Part shown: positions 9,242 to 18,775 of the stretch, in pieces
Layout: each line of letters begins with the position of its first letter
Numbering within the stretch: position 1 is the first letter of the stretch
The notes under the pieces: generated by a model
Databases searched by the model: none
What the model saw: only the letters and a program-made list of their open reading frames with translations
Told to the model about the DNA's origin: nothing
Program-made: the position numbers and the translations under genes
Assembly: GCA_028274465.1 (NCBI GenBank)
Contig: CM051458.1
Span: forward strand, 17,437,566 to 17,501,565
Origin: Plantago ovata
Taxonomy: Eukaryota > Streptophyta > Magnoliopsida > Lamiales > Plantaginaceae
Reading direction: 5' to 3'
DNA length: 64,000 bases

Positions 9242-9458
9242 CCTATTCTATCGAATAGGTTTGGGGAGGGGGTTGCTTTATTTGATCTTATCTTTCGTCT
9301 TTGAGTCGTTGTAATAAGATTCCTTTTTCTTTTTCTTTTTGTTTTGTGTCCAACCTATTCTTCCGAATAGGTTTGGGGAGGTGTCTTTGTAAAGAGTCTT
9401 TCCTTTTTCCTTTTCGTCTTTGTGCTCAAACCTATTCTCTCGAATAGGTTTGGGGAGG
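9242..9458 (+). repeat. Three stem-loops CCTATTC-NNNN-GAATAGG, each followed by a PPT-like run
   Basis: Copies at 9242-9259, 9354-9371 and 9431-9448. The 7-bp stem is identical, the four loop bases differ (TATC, TTCC, TCTC), and TTTGGGGAGG follows at once. The same units recur in the - strand B copy and in family A. Confidence 0.9.
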
Positions 9459-10179
9459 TGTTTTTGACACATAGTACTGCTGCTTGCCCCTATAAAAAAA
9501 AAAAGAAAGAGTAAAAGAAAAGAAGAAAAAAAAAAAGAGAAAGAAAATAAAAAAAAGAAGAAAGAAAATAAAGAATAAGACCCAAAAGCAAAAGAAGGGT
9601 CGTTGCAAGCCAAAAGCAGTCTCGTAGTGTCAAGTGTCATGTAAATATTTTGTTCTTGTGAAGTGTCGAGTTGTAAATTCTATCTTTCGTTTCGTGTCGC
9701 CTTGTCCAAGGCCTGTTCTTGACCACCCTCGTCTTGCTATTCAAGAAGTGGTTGAAAGAGGCTCATTCTTGAGAGTCTGGGTAGAATAGGGGAGTGTTAT
9801 CTTTCTAAGGGAACCCTCCTTCGTTTGATGAGAGCCAGTATTGGTTCGCCCTCTCTTGAGGAAAAGTCTCGCTTGGTGAACAGTAGTAAGCCCTCGGTTT
9901 CATAGGCACGGGGCAATTGTAGTATGATAACATGCATCATTGTGTCGTCACTGACCAGGTCCAGGTAGAAGATGTTACGTGAGACTCCTTTGTTTAACCA
10001 AGTGCACTTGAGAATGTGTATATTCGCAATCGAGGCATACTTCAACCTATTTGCATGTCATGCTCATTTGGTTTTGTTCATAAGCATTTGGTAGATTCAA
10101 TAGATTAGTTCACTTTACTTGGCATGAGACTCCTTTTGTGTTGCATTTAGGATAGTATGTTGCTTGAGGACAAGCAAAG

Positions 10180-10196
10180 GTTTGGTTTGGGGAGTT
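10180..10196 (+). promoter_or_regulatory. Polypurine tract of gypsy B (+)
   Basis: GGTTTGGTTTGGGGAGTT lies directly before the LTR start TGATGAACG. It is the plus-strand primer site for cDNA synthesis. Confidence 0.85.
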
Positions 10197-11596
10197 TGAT
10201 GAACGTATTTTTGACGCGTTCATCTTGTCTTTTTTACCTTCTTTTGCTATCTTCTAGCCTTGTTTTTTGGTTAGTTTTGTAGAATAGAGTCACGTTTTGT
10301 GTTTTCTGCATTTCAGGCACTTAGGTACGAAACGGCGTTTTTGGAGCTAAAAACGAGCCTTTTTGATGAAAAGATGGCCCCGTTGAAGTCCCCCAATCTC
10401 CGTGGCTTGTTCGTAAGTGTTTGAGCTTCAATAAGCATCGAGAAGGACGAGTCCAAGGCACCCGAGGGTCATGCGAGGGCAAAAAGATTGAGTTTGAAGA
10501 CAAAAATCTGCCCAGGAGCAAAGCTAAGCGCCTGGAATAGTGAAGCGCTCCGCTTCAATTTCCAGGAGCTTTGGCACAGAAGCCAAGCGAAGCACTTGGA
10601 GTCCCAAAGCGCTTCGCTTGCCAAGCGCTCCGCTTGGCTTCTCCAAGCGGTCCGCTTGGCAGCGGTTACATTTTCGGATTTTCCTTCTTAGATCAGATCT
10701 TTGATCATTTTTTGAATATCTTTTGAACTGTAACTTGGTTTTGGAGACATCCTAAGCCCCAAAACTCAGAGAAAACTCAGATTACATTGTATTTTAGCTT
10801 GGGATTCAAGGTTTTGATTGGGATTCATCCTTTGTAATCATCTACGGAGAGGTTTCTTTGATTTCCACCGATTAGTGACAACTTTGGTGGTAACTTGTAT
10901 CACTCTCTTGTCTTGTAGTTTGATATGATGTATTCTGATTATTATTCATATGAATTGATGTCTATGTTGATGAATATGAGTAGCTAAATCTTTTGTGTTG
11001 GTGGTAGAATGTAGAATATGCATGCTTTGGGTTATGTTTATGCTTACATGAGATTGTGATTCAATCTTGCTGCAAATTCCTTCATATGATTCTTAGTTGC
11101 CTATAAAATATATTCGAATTGAGTATAGTGACAAACTCTTGGTCAATGAAAGCTATAGGATTGTATGTTAGAGATTTGCAGCATGCTAGATAAATGGTGT
11201 TAGTGACAAGCACCTCTAAAGTATTGATAGTGATCTTTTATGATGTGTGTCTTAAAGTTACCTAGACGAGTTGCTTAGCAGACTTGATCGAAGGTTTTAC
11301 GCACTGAACTTGTGAGCATATTTGTAACCCATGCATGTGTATTTGATTTCTACCACCAACCGTTTTCCAAGCTTGATTACATCAATCTGATTTCTCGTTG
11401 CTATTGTTCAAAGGAAATGATTCTCTAAACAATTGAACTCGTTGACTGAAATTACTTGCAAAAACCTCAAGCAAAGCCACGTTAGGTCCCGAGAGAACGA
11501 CACTTGGGGACAACTTGCCATTGCACTCTATTTTGTGTAGTGATAAGTGTTCTTAGGCTTTTAAACAAATTTAATTGGTGAAAAACGACATCATCA
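10197..11596 (+). repeat. 3' LTR of gypsy B (+), 1.4 kb
   Basis: Starts TGATGAACGTATTT after the PPT and ends ..ACGACATCATCA. The palindrome cluster at 10524-10659 uses the B motif. The length agrees with the 54203-55604 LTR (1402 bp). I could not pick out a convincing TATA box. Confidence 0.93.
10524..10659 (+). repeat. CCAAGCG..CGCTTGG palindrome cluster in gypsy B LTR
   Basis: Palindromes at 10541-10557 (TGAAGCGCTCCGCTTCA), 10583-10599, 10605-10620, 10621-10637 and 10643-10659. They are the same motif family as in the 3' UTR cluster, with matched changes on the two arms in some units. Confidence 0.88.
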
Positions 11597-12492
11597 GCAC
11601 TCGAATTGATCCCCATTTCCCCTATACATAGGGGCTTCTTGAGTAGGTGGAGCTTCAGGTCCACGTCTCCTAACCAAATTGCCCTTGGGTCCTTGAACTG
11701 CGAACCCTTAGCAAGCCTTTCGAAAACTGCCCAGACGGCTTATGCGGTTTCCTCCCAAATATTGCCACGGCATTGGAAATCCACCACTTGTTGGTTCTCG
11801 AAGGTTAGTCCATTGTAGAAGTGTTGGACTAGGTCAGAAAGCTCAAAACCATGGTGAGGGAACTTGTTCGTGAGGTCTTGGAACCTCTCAAACACGGTGT
11901 AGATGGTCTCATCATAGTCCTGTTTGAATCCTGTGATTTGCGCCTTTAGCGCGGTAGTCAAGGTGTGAGAGAAGCATTTTTCCATGAAAGCTGAAAAAAC
12001 CTTCTCCCAATTGTCCAGCGAGCCCGCTGGTAGAGAACTCAACCACGACTTGGCTCTGTCGCCAAGCCCCATAGCAAAAATCTGCATCCTCAACTCATCT
12101 GTTGTTATTTCAGCTCCGGGTCGTGGGAGTTGGTTGACGAAATCATCGATATCGTGCAAGTACCCCATCACATCTTCCCTTGCTAAGCCATAGAACCTCG
12201 GAAGTTGTTGGAATGCGTGGTTCTTGATTTCCAGATCTCGAGTTGCAGACGAAAGAACAATCTCCGGTCCCCTCATACGATCCTTGGAGGGTTGAACCCA
12301 TGCTTTCAGTGGTCTAGCTTCTGCCATTCCATCGATTTCCTTGAAAAGACTATGTAGAGATTCAAAAAAATCGGTATCCTCTATTTCCTCTAGTGCACGC
12401 CTTTGAAGTAGTCGCCTTCTTTGGTGGTAGACTATGTCGATCTCAGCAATTGAATCAGCAAGCGGTGTTCCTCTAGATCGTGTATGTGGCAT
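11597..12492 (-). pseudogene. Gag of gypsy family A (truncated, - strand)
   Basis: Starts MPHTRSRGTP at 12492. The retrotransposon gag (capsid) domain covers about residues 80-260, including the FYGLAREDVMGYL, MGLGDRAKSWLSSLPAG and FYNGLTFENQQV stretches. A stop (TAA where sister copies have GAA) ends the frame at 11740. The same frame region continues recognisably to the B insertion at 11597, just before the zinc knuckle. Gag forms the virus-like particle. Dead by stop codon and by insertion. Confidence 0.9.
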
Positions 12493-12640
12493 ACACTATA
12501 TGTAACAAACTAGGAAAGCAGTGTTAGCGAGAGAGATTAAATAGGAAAACTAAAAACTACTAGAACTAGGAATTGAATGCTGAAAATATAAACAAATTAA
12601 ACAGAAAAAAGGAGTATAGTCCCCGGCAACGGCGCCAATT
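12493..12640 (-). promoter_or_regulatory. PBS (tRNA-Asp) and gag leader of A fragment (-)
   Basis: The complement of TGGCGCCGTTGCCGGGGA is at 12620-12637, three bases from the LTR end. It matches the 3' end of plant tRNA-Asp. The short leader up to the gag ATG is T-rich on the coding strand. Confidence 0.9.
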
Positions 12641-13222
12641 TGATGAAACGGTTTGTCAGACTCGATTAATCAAATAAATTTGTATTTAGCCAAAGGCAAT
12701 TCACAACTACAACGAAAACCGTAGTGTAGCAGTAGAATAACCTCCAGTTTCGATCTCTAAGGACTATAACTAGCTTTATCTAATTTTAACTTGAGAATAT
12801 AAAATAGCAGACGACTTAGCAAAGGTTTTTCTTAATAGATAATGGAGATTGGTGATATTATGGTCATTCAAAGCATAACGGGTTAATAATCATGCATAAA
12901 TTCCTCGGTCTTGCATGGAGATCTTTGGTCAATGAATTGTCCAATTGTGTTCCGTAATTATTCAACACTACGAAGATATAGATTTATATAGATCAAAGAA
13001 ATAAAGCAATAACTCAGAGTATAATGCGCGATATAGCCATTACCATAATTATCAACCCTTCGCTAAGAAATCACATACTATCACCAACGAGAAGTTTAGC
13101 TACTCATAGTTGTCATGCAATCAACAGAAATCATACCACGAATGAATGAAAACATGATGAAAGATATATAAATATAAATAGAAAAACTGTAAGATACAAT
13201 GTTACCGAAGGCTCTGGGAAAA
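12641..13222 (-). repeat. Partial LTR of family A (-)
   Basis: The + strand begins TGATGAAACGG, the complement of an LTR end. It matches 13850-14414 in inverted orientation and shares the unusual ending ..ACAAACCGTTTCATCA. It stops after CCGAAGG and jumps to CTCTGGGAAA, so roughly 85 bases of the LTR and its whole U3 are missing. Confidence 0.85.
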
Positions 13223-13223
13223 C

Positions 13224-14414
13224 ATGTGGATTTTACACTTTCATTTGGGTCTTTTTCACCTATTTTAGCTATCCTGTATGTTAACTTAGCTATATTTTAG
13301 TGCATTTTATTAGAATAGTGTCACGTTTCCCTTTAGTTTTTATTTTACAAGTTTTGGTTGAAAAACGAGGTTTTCCGGGCAATTATATTGAAGTAGACAA
13401 GGAATTGGTGTTCCAGAAGCCTAGTTGGAGTATCTAAAAGATTCCGGATAGGATTTGAAGTCTAGGGGGCGAATCTGGAGGCTAGAAGGTCACTAGAAGG
13501 CAGAAACCGAGTCCGAAAAGGGGAAGAAATCCAAAAACGCGTCGAAAATGCGTTTTGGGATGAAAAACACTCCCGGGCGAGTCGCCCGGGACGTGGGGCG
13601 AATCGCCCCACACCAGGAGAATCGCTCGGTGTGTGGGGCCCTTCGCCCCACACAATTCGAAAGCCTATATATAGTTGCTCAGTTTTCTCCGTTTTTCATA
13701 CTTTTCCAGACCTTTTCTCTCACCTTTCTCTGTAGTTTTAGGTAGGAATTTCCTAGAGCCTGTTCAGGGGGTTCTTAGCTTAGGAGGTACATTTTCTTAG
13801 CAGTTTGGAGCTTGTAAGATCGCGATTCTTCGGAGATTGATAACCTTCGGTAACATTGTATCTTATAGTTTTTCTATTTATATTTATATATCTTTCATCA
13901 TGTTTTCAATCATTCGTGGTATGATTTATGTTGATTGCATGACAACTATGAGTAGCTAAACTTCTCGTTGGTGATAGTATGTGATTTCTTAGAGAAGGGT
14001 TGATAATTATGCTAATGGCTATATCGCGCATTATACTCTGAGTTATTGCTTTATTTCTAAGATCTATCTAAATCTATATCTTCGTAGTGTTGAATAATTA
14101 CGGAACACAGTTGGACAATTCATTGATCAAAGATCTCCATGCAAGACCGAGGAATTTATGCAAGATTATTAACCCGTTATGCTTTGAATGACCATACTAT
14201 CACCAATCTCCATTATCTGTTAACAAAAACCTTTGGTAAGTCGTCTGCTATTTTATATTCTCAAGTTAAAATTAGATAAAGCTAGTTATAGTCCTTAGAG
14301 ATCGACACTCGAGGTTATTCTACTGCTACACATAGGTTTTCGTTGTAGTTGTGAATTGCCTTTGGCTAAATACAAATTTATTTGATTAATCGAGTCTGAC
14401 AAACCGTTTCATCA
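13224..14414 (+). repeat. LTR of family A (+), first copy
   Basis: Lacks the first few bases (TGATGA) and ends ..AAACCGTTTCATCA. The U3 palindrome cluster is at 13572-13650 and the TATA box TATATATA at 13666-13673. Its second half is an inverted match to 12641-13210. Confidence 0.9.
13572..13673 (+). promoter_or_regulatory. U3 palindrome cluster and TATA box of family A LTR
   Basis: CCCGGGCGAGTCGCCCGGG (13572-13590), GGGGCGAATCGCCCC (13595-13609) and a looser CACACC..GGTGTGTGGGG/CCCCACAC stretch, followed about 16 bases later by TATATATA. The same arrangement is in the other outer-type A LTRs (14847-14948 and 32832-32934). Confidence 0.75.
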
Positions 14415-14494
14415 AATTGGCGCCGTTGCCCAATTTGTATGGAGTTTATATGGAGTTTATTGCCAAATTGGTGAATGTGTATTTATATGGAGTT

Positions 14495-15691
14495 TGATGA
14501 ATGTGTATTTTACACTTTCATTTGAGTCTTTTTCACCTATTTTAGCTATCATCTATGTTAATTTAGCTATATTTTAGTGCATCTTATTAGAATAGTGTCA
14601 CGTTTCCCTTTAGTTTTTATTTTACAGGTTTTGGTTGAAAAACGAGGTTTTCCGGGCAATTATATTGAAGTAGACAAGGAATTGGTGTTCCAGAAGCCTA
14701 ATTGGAGTATCTGAAAGATTTCAAATAGAATTTGAAGTCTAGGGGCCGAATCTGGAGGCTAGAAGGTCACTAGAAGGCAGAAACCGAGTCCGAAAAGTGG
14801 AAGAATCCAAAAACGCGTCGAAAACGTGTTTTGGGCCGAAAATACTCCCGGGCGAGTCGCCCGGGACGTGGGGCGAATCGCCCCAAACCAGGCGAATCTC
14901 TTGGTGTGTGGGGCCCTTCGCCCCATACAATTCGAAAGCCTATATATAGTTTCTCAGTTTTCTCCGTTTTTCATACTTTTCCAGACCTTTTCTCTCACCT
15001 TTCTCTGTAGTTTTAGGTAGGAATTTTCCAGAGCCTGTTCTGGGGGTTCTTAGCTTAGGAGGTACTTTTCTTAGCAGTTTGGAGCTTGTAAGATCGCGAT
15101 TCTTCGGAGATTGACAACCTTCGGTAACATTGTATATTACAGTTTTTCTATTTATATTTATATATCTTTCATCATGTTTTCATTCATTTGTGGTATGATT
15201 TCTGTTGATTTCATGACAACTATGAGTATCTAAACTTCTCGTTGGTGATAGTATGTGATTTCTTAGCGAAGGGTTGATAATTATGCTAATGGCTATATCG
15301 CGCATTATACTCTGAGTTATTGCTTTATTTCTTTGATCTATCTAAATCTATATCTTCGTAGTGTTGAATAATTACGGAACACAATTGGACAATTCATTGA
15401 TCAAAGATCTCCATGCAAGACCGAGGAATTTATGCATGATTATTAACTTGTTATGCTTTGAATGACCATACTATCACCAATCTCCATTATCTGTTAAGAA
15501 AAAACCTTTGCTAAGTCGTTTGCTGTTTTATATTCTTAAGTTAGATTAGATAAAGCTAGTTATAGTCCTTAGAGATCGACACTCGAGGTTATTCTACTGC
15601 TACACTACGGTTTTCGTTGTAGTTGTGAATTACCTTTGGCTAAATACAAATTTATTTGATTAATTAGAATCTGACAAATTCCGGTTCATCA
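14495..15691 (+). repeat. 5' LTR of outer family A element
   Basis: TGATGAATGTGTATTTTACAC start, ..CCGGTTCATCA end. U3 cluster about 14847-14925, TATA box 14941-14948. Same length class as 32479-33678 (1197 and 1200 bp). Confidence 0.93.
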
Positions 15692-15836
15692 AATTGGCGC
15701 CGTTGTCGGGGACTATACTCCTTTTTTCTGTTTAATTTTTTTATACTTTCAGCATTCAATTCCTAGTTCTAGTAGTTTTAGTTTTCCTATTTAATATCTC
15801 TCTGATACTCCTTTCCTAGTTTGTTACAGATAGTGT
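15692..15836 (+). promoter_or_regulatory. PBS (tRNA-Asp, one mismatch) and leader of outer A element
   Basis: TGGCGCCGTTGTCGGGGA at 15695-15712 has T for C at one position compared with the other copies. The leader runs to the gag ATG at 15837. Confidence 0.9.
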
Positions 15837-17348
15837 ATGCCACATACACGATCTAAAGGAACACCGCTTGCTGATTCAATTGCTGAGATCGACAGAGTCT
15901 ACCACCAAAGAAGGCGACTACTTCAAAGGCGTGAACTAGAGGAAATAGAGGATACCGATTTCTCTGAATCTCTACACAGGCTTTTCAAGGAAATCGACGG
16001 AATGGCAGAAGCTAGACCACTGAAAGCATGGGTTCAACCCTCCAAGGATCGTATGAGGGGACCGGCGATTGTTCTTTCGTCTGCAACTCGAGATCTGGAA
16101 ATCAAGAACCACGCATTCCAACAACTTCCGAGGTTCTATTGCTTAGCAAGGGAAGATGTGATGGGGTACTTGCACGATATCGATGATTTCGTCAACCAAC
16201 TCCCACGACCCGGAGCTGAAATAACAACGGATGAGTTGAGGATGAAGGTTTTTGCTATGGGGCTTGGCGACAGAGCCAAGTCATGGTTGAGTTCTCTACC
16301 AGCAGGCTCACTGGACACTTGGGAGAAGGTTTTTTCAGCTTTCATGGAAAAATACTTCCCTCACACCTTGACTACCGCGCTAAAGGCGCAAATCAAAGGA
16401 TTCAAACAGGACTATGATGACACCATCTACACCGCGTTTGAGAGGTTCCAAGACCTCACGAACAAGTGCCCTCACCATGGTTTGAACTTTCTGATCTAGT
16501 CCAACACTTCTACAATGGACTAACCTTCGAGAACCAACAAGTGGTGGACTTCCAATGCCGAGGCAATATTTGGGAGGAAACTGCAGAAGCTGTTTGGGCG
16601 GTTTTCGAAAGGCTTGCTAAGGGGTCGCAGTTCAAGGACCCAAGAGCAATGGTTAGGAGACGTGGACCTGAAGCTCCACCTACTCAAGAACCCCTATGTA
16701 TAGGGGGAATGGGGATCAATTCGAGTGCTTTACCAACGAATTGAAGCAAGTCCGCAAGAGCGCCACTGGAACAGCTGTTTCGAACGAAGTTTGCCGAATA
16801 TGCAAGAACTATGGGCATGGGGCTCATATGTGTAGATCAGAGCTTGCGTATGATGATGGCAATTGGGCTCAAGGAGGCGAAGAGGAAGCCTTTGCTACGG
16901 AATTTGGTACCCAAGAAGCTAGCTACGGACAAGATGGCAGGAATCCTCGAGGTGGATTTTGGAGAAGAGGGTTCAGAAACAATCAAGGATATGCACCGGC
17001 TAGCCAAACTTATGGCCCTAACCAAGACCGTAGTAGGCTTAACTATGGTAATGACCACTGCGAAAACCCCGCTCCAAAAGAGCAACCGAAGTCTAAGTCG
17101 GCTCAACTGATGGTGAACTTGCAAAAAATGGTTGATCACACCCAATGTTTTCTCAAACGTTATGAAGAAGATTCTGAGAAGACTAGGGCAAGACTTGATC
17201 GATTGGAAGAGAGCACTAGGCTTGCCCAACAAAAGATGCAAGAGTTGATCGACCGAGGAGCAAGTAGGGAGCAAGGCAAGCTGCCTAGCAACACTGAGAA
17301 GTCGATGTCCATTACCTTGGTGGGTGATCTACCTGTTGAAATCACCAT
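15837..17348 (+). pseudogene. Gag of outer family A element, cut by an LTR
   Basis: MPHTRSKGTP start. Capsid domain as in the sister copies, then the zinc knuckle CRICKNYGHGAHMC (CX2CX4HX4C, nucleic-acid binding), a Gly/Arg/Asn-rich spacer and a coiled-coil-like stretch (SEKTRARLDRLEES...). Two single-base deletions break the frame, near 16480 (TTT for TTTT) and near 16690 (AAC for AAGC). The gene ends abruptly after VGDLPVEITI at 17348, where an inner-type LTR begins. The protease that should follow is not here; outer-type protease resumes near 28585. Confidence 0.9.
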
Positions 17349-18613
17349 TGATGAATGTGTATTTTCACTTTCATTCGAGTCTTTTTCACCTAATTTAGCT
17401 ATCCTCTATAATAATTTAGCTATATTTTAGTACATTTTATTAGAATAGTGTCACGTTTCACTTTAGATTTTATTTTACAGGTTTTGGTTGAAATTCGGAG
17501 ATTTCGGGGCAATTATATTGAAGTCTACAAGGAATTGGTGTTCCAGGAGCCTATTTGGAGTATCTGAAGGTTTCCGGATAGGATTTGGAGTCTAGGGGCC
17601 GAATCTGGAGGTTAGAAGGCTACTAGAAGTCATAAACCGAGTCCGAAAAGGTGAAGAAATCCAAAACCGCGTCGAAAACGCGGAAATTCCGCGTTTACAC
17701 TGTGGGGCGAACCGCCGGAGGCCAGAGGCGAACCGCCGCGGGCATAATTCGGGCCTATATATAGTGCTCAGTTTTCTCTCCGAAAATCATATCTTTCCAA
17801 GCCTACTTTCTCACCTCTCTCTATAGTTTTAGGTAGGAACTTCCCAGGGGCCTGTCCTGGGAGTTCCGTAGCTTAGGGGATACTTTTTCATAGCAGATTA
17901 GAGCGCGTAGGATCGCAATCATCCGGAGATTGACAACCTTCGGTAACTTTGTATTTTTACAGTTTTTATCTACTTATTTTATTCTTCTTTCAATATGTTT
18001 TCTTCTATGATTGCTATTGATTGCATGCCTATTATGAGTAGCTAAACTTATCGTTGGTGGTAGTATGTGAATTCTTAGCGAGGGAAGATAATCATGCTAA
18101 TGGCTATATCGCGCATTATACTCCGTGTCATTGCTTTATTTCGTTGATCAGTTGCAACCAAAATTCTCGTATGTTGTATTGATTATTATGCACACATGGA
18201 CACTTGTCAACCAATCAGACCAATTATCTTCGTAGTGTTGAATAATTACGGAACACATTAGGACGTTAGTTGTTGATGAGTCAGACCCATATTATCTTCG
18301 TAGTGCTTAATACTTGCAACAGGACACAAGATTGATTCAAAGATCTCTATGCAAGACCGAGGAATTTATGCATGATTATCGACCCATTATGTTAAGAAGG
18401 ACCATACTATCACCAATCTTCATTATCTGCTTGAAAACCCCTATTGCTTTCTATTTGTTGTTTTATATTCTTAATTAGATTTGATAAAGCTAGTATAGTC
18501 CTGAGAGAACGACACTCAAGTCATTCTACTACTACACTACGGTTTTCGTTGTAGTTGTGGATTGCCTTTGGCTAAATAACAAATTTATTTGATTGAATCT
18601 GACACGTTCATCA
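17349..18613 (+). repeat. Inner A LTR, copy 1
   Basis: TGATGAATGTGTATTTTCAC start, ..TGACACGTTCATCA end. The U3 palindromes at 17703-17742 (GGGGCGAACCGCC..GGCGAACCGCC) are preceded by CGCGGAAATTCCGCG (17680-17694). TATA 17756-17763. PBS follows at 17617+1000, i.e. 18617-18634. Confidence 0.93.
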
Positions 18614-18775
18614 AATTGGCGCCGTTGCCGGGGACTATACTCCTTTTTTCTATTTAATTTGTTTTTATTTACATCTTTAGATTCCTAACTCTATTAGTTT
18701 TAGTTTTCCTTTTAATCTCTCTCTACTTTCCTAGTTTGTTTCTAATCACTTTTCCTAGTCTGTCATAGATAGTGT
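18614..18775 (+). promoter_or_regulatory. PBS (tRNA-Asp) and leader, inner A unit 1
   Basis: TGGCGCCGTTGCCGGGGA at 18617-18634 is a full match to the tRNA-Asp 3' end. The T-rich leader extends to the gag ATG. Confidence 0.92.

Larger units (their letters stand above)
8211..10196 (+). other. 3' UTR of gypsy B (+): palindromes, PPT-like hairpins, purine tract
   Basis: No protein gene. In order: palindrome cluster 8397-8547; a TTTGGGGAGGGGG run (about 8749-8761) after a GAGGACGAGC stretch; three CCTATTC-NNNN-GAATAGG stem-loops, each followed by TTTGGGGAGG; an A/G-only stretch at about 9490-9580; a region shared with family A (8880-9190 and 9800-10130); and the real PPT before the LTR. Short frames here are by-products of the repeats. 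Confidence 0.8.
6873..11596 (+). mobile_element. Gypsy family B element, 3' portion (5' part in the gap)
   Basis: Order: env-like ORF (7242-8210), long 3' UTR, PPT (about 10180-10196), LTR 10197-11596. The LTR matches the two LTRs of the - strand B element at 37395-38766 and 54203-55604. The right end abuts an A-family gag on the - strand at 11597, so the element inserted there. The flank GCACT would be the right copy of the target duplication, and the left copy is hidden by the gap. Confidence 0.85.
11597..13222 (-). mobile_element. Gypsy family A fragment, - strand (partial LTR, PBS, leader, gag)
   Basis: Read on the - strand: truncated LTR (13222-12641), PBS (12637-12620), leader, gag start at 12492, and gag cut at 11597 by the gypsy B insertion. 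The LTR lacks its 5' part and also has an internal deletion near 13210. The rest of the element is not visible because of the B insertion and the gap. Confidence 0.85.
13224..14494 (+). mobile_element. Family A LTR plus 80-bp remnant (internally deleted element)
   Basis: One near-complete LTR (13224-14414), then a 13-base PBS stub TGGCGCCGTTGCC, then 64 bases that include TGGAGTTTATTGCC (seen elsewhere in the A/B 3' UTR) and a PPT-like GGAGTT, then directly the next LTR at 14495. Read as an element that has lost almost its entire interior. Confidence 0.75.

Noticed and set aside
8397..10659. CRISPR-like array of short palindromes
   Set aside because: Spacing is irregular and there are no unique spacers of constant size; the context is a plant retroelement.
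11597..11601. GCACT as a proven target duplication of gypsy B (+)
   Set aside because: The left partner lies in or beyond the gap, so only a prediction can be made.
14490..14494. GAGTT as left target duplicate of the outer A element
   Set aside because: The right flank is TTAAC; GAGTT is simply the end of a PPT-like sequence.
18617..18634. tRNA-Asp gene fragments at the many TGGCGCC sites
   Set aside because: Only the 18-base complement of a tRNA 3' end is present, next to an LTR end: primer-binding sites, not tRNA genes.
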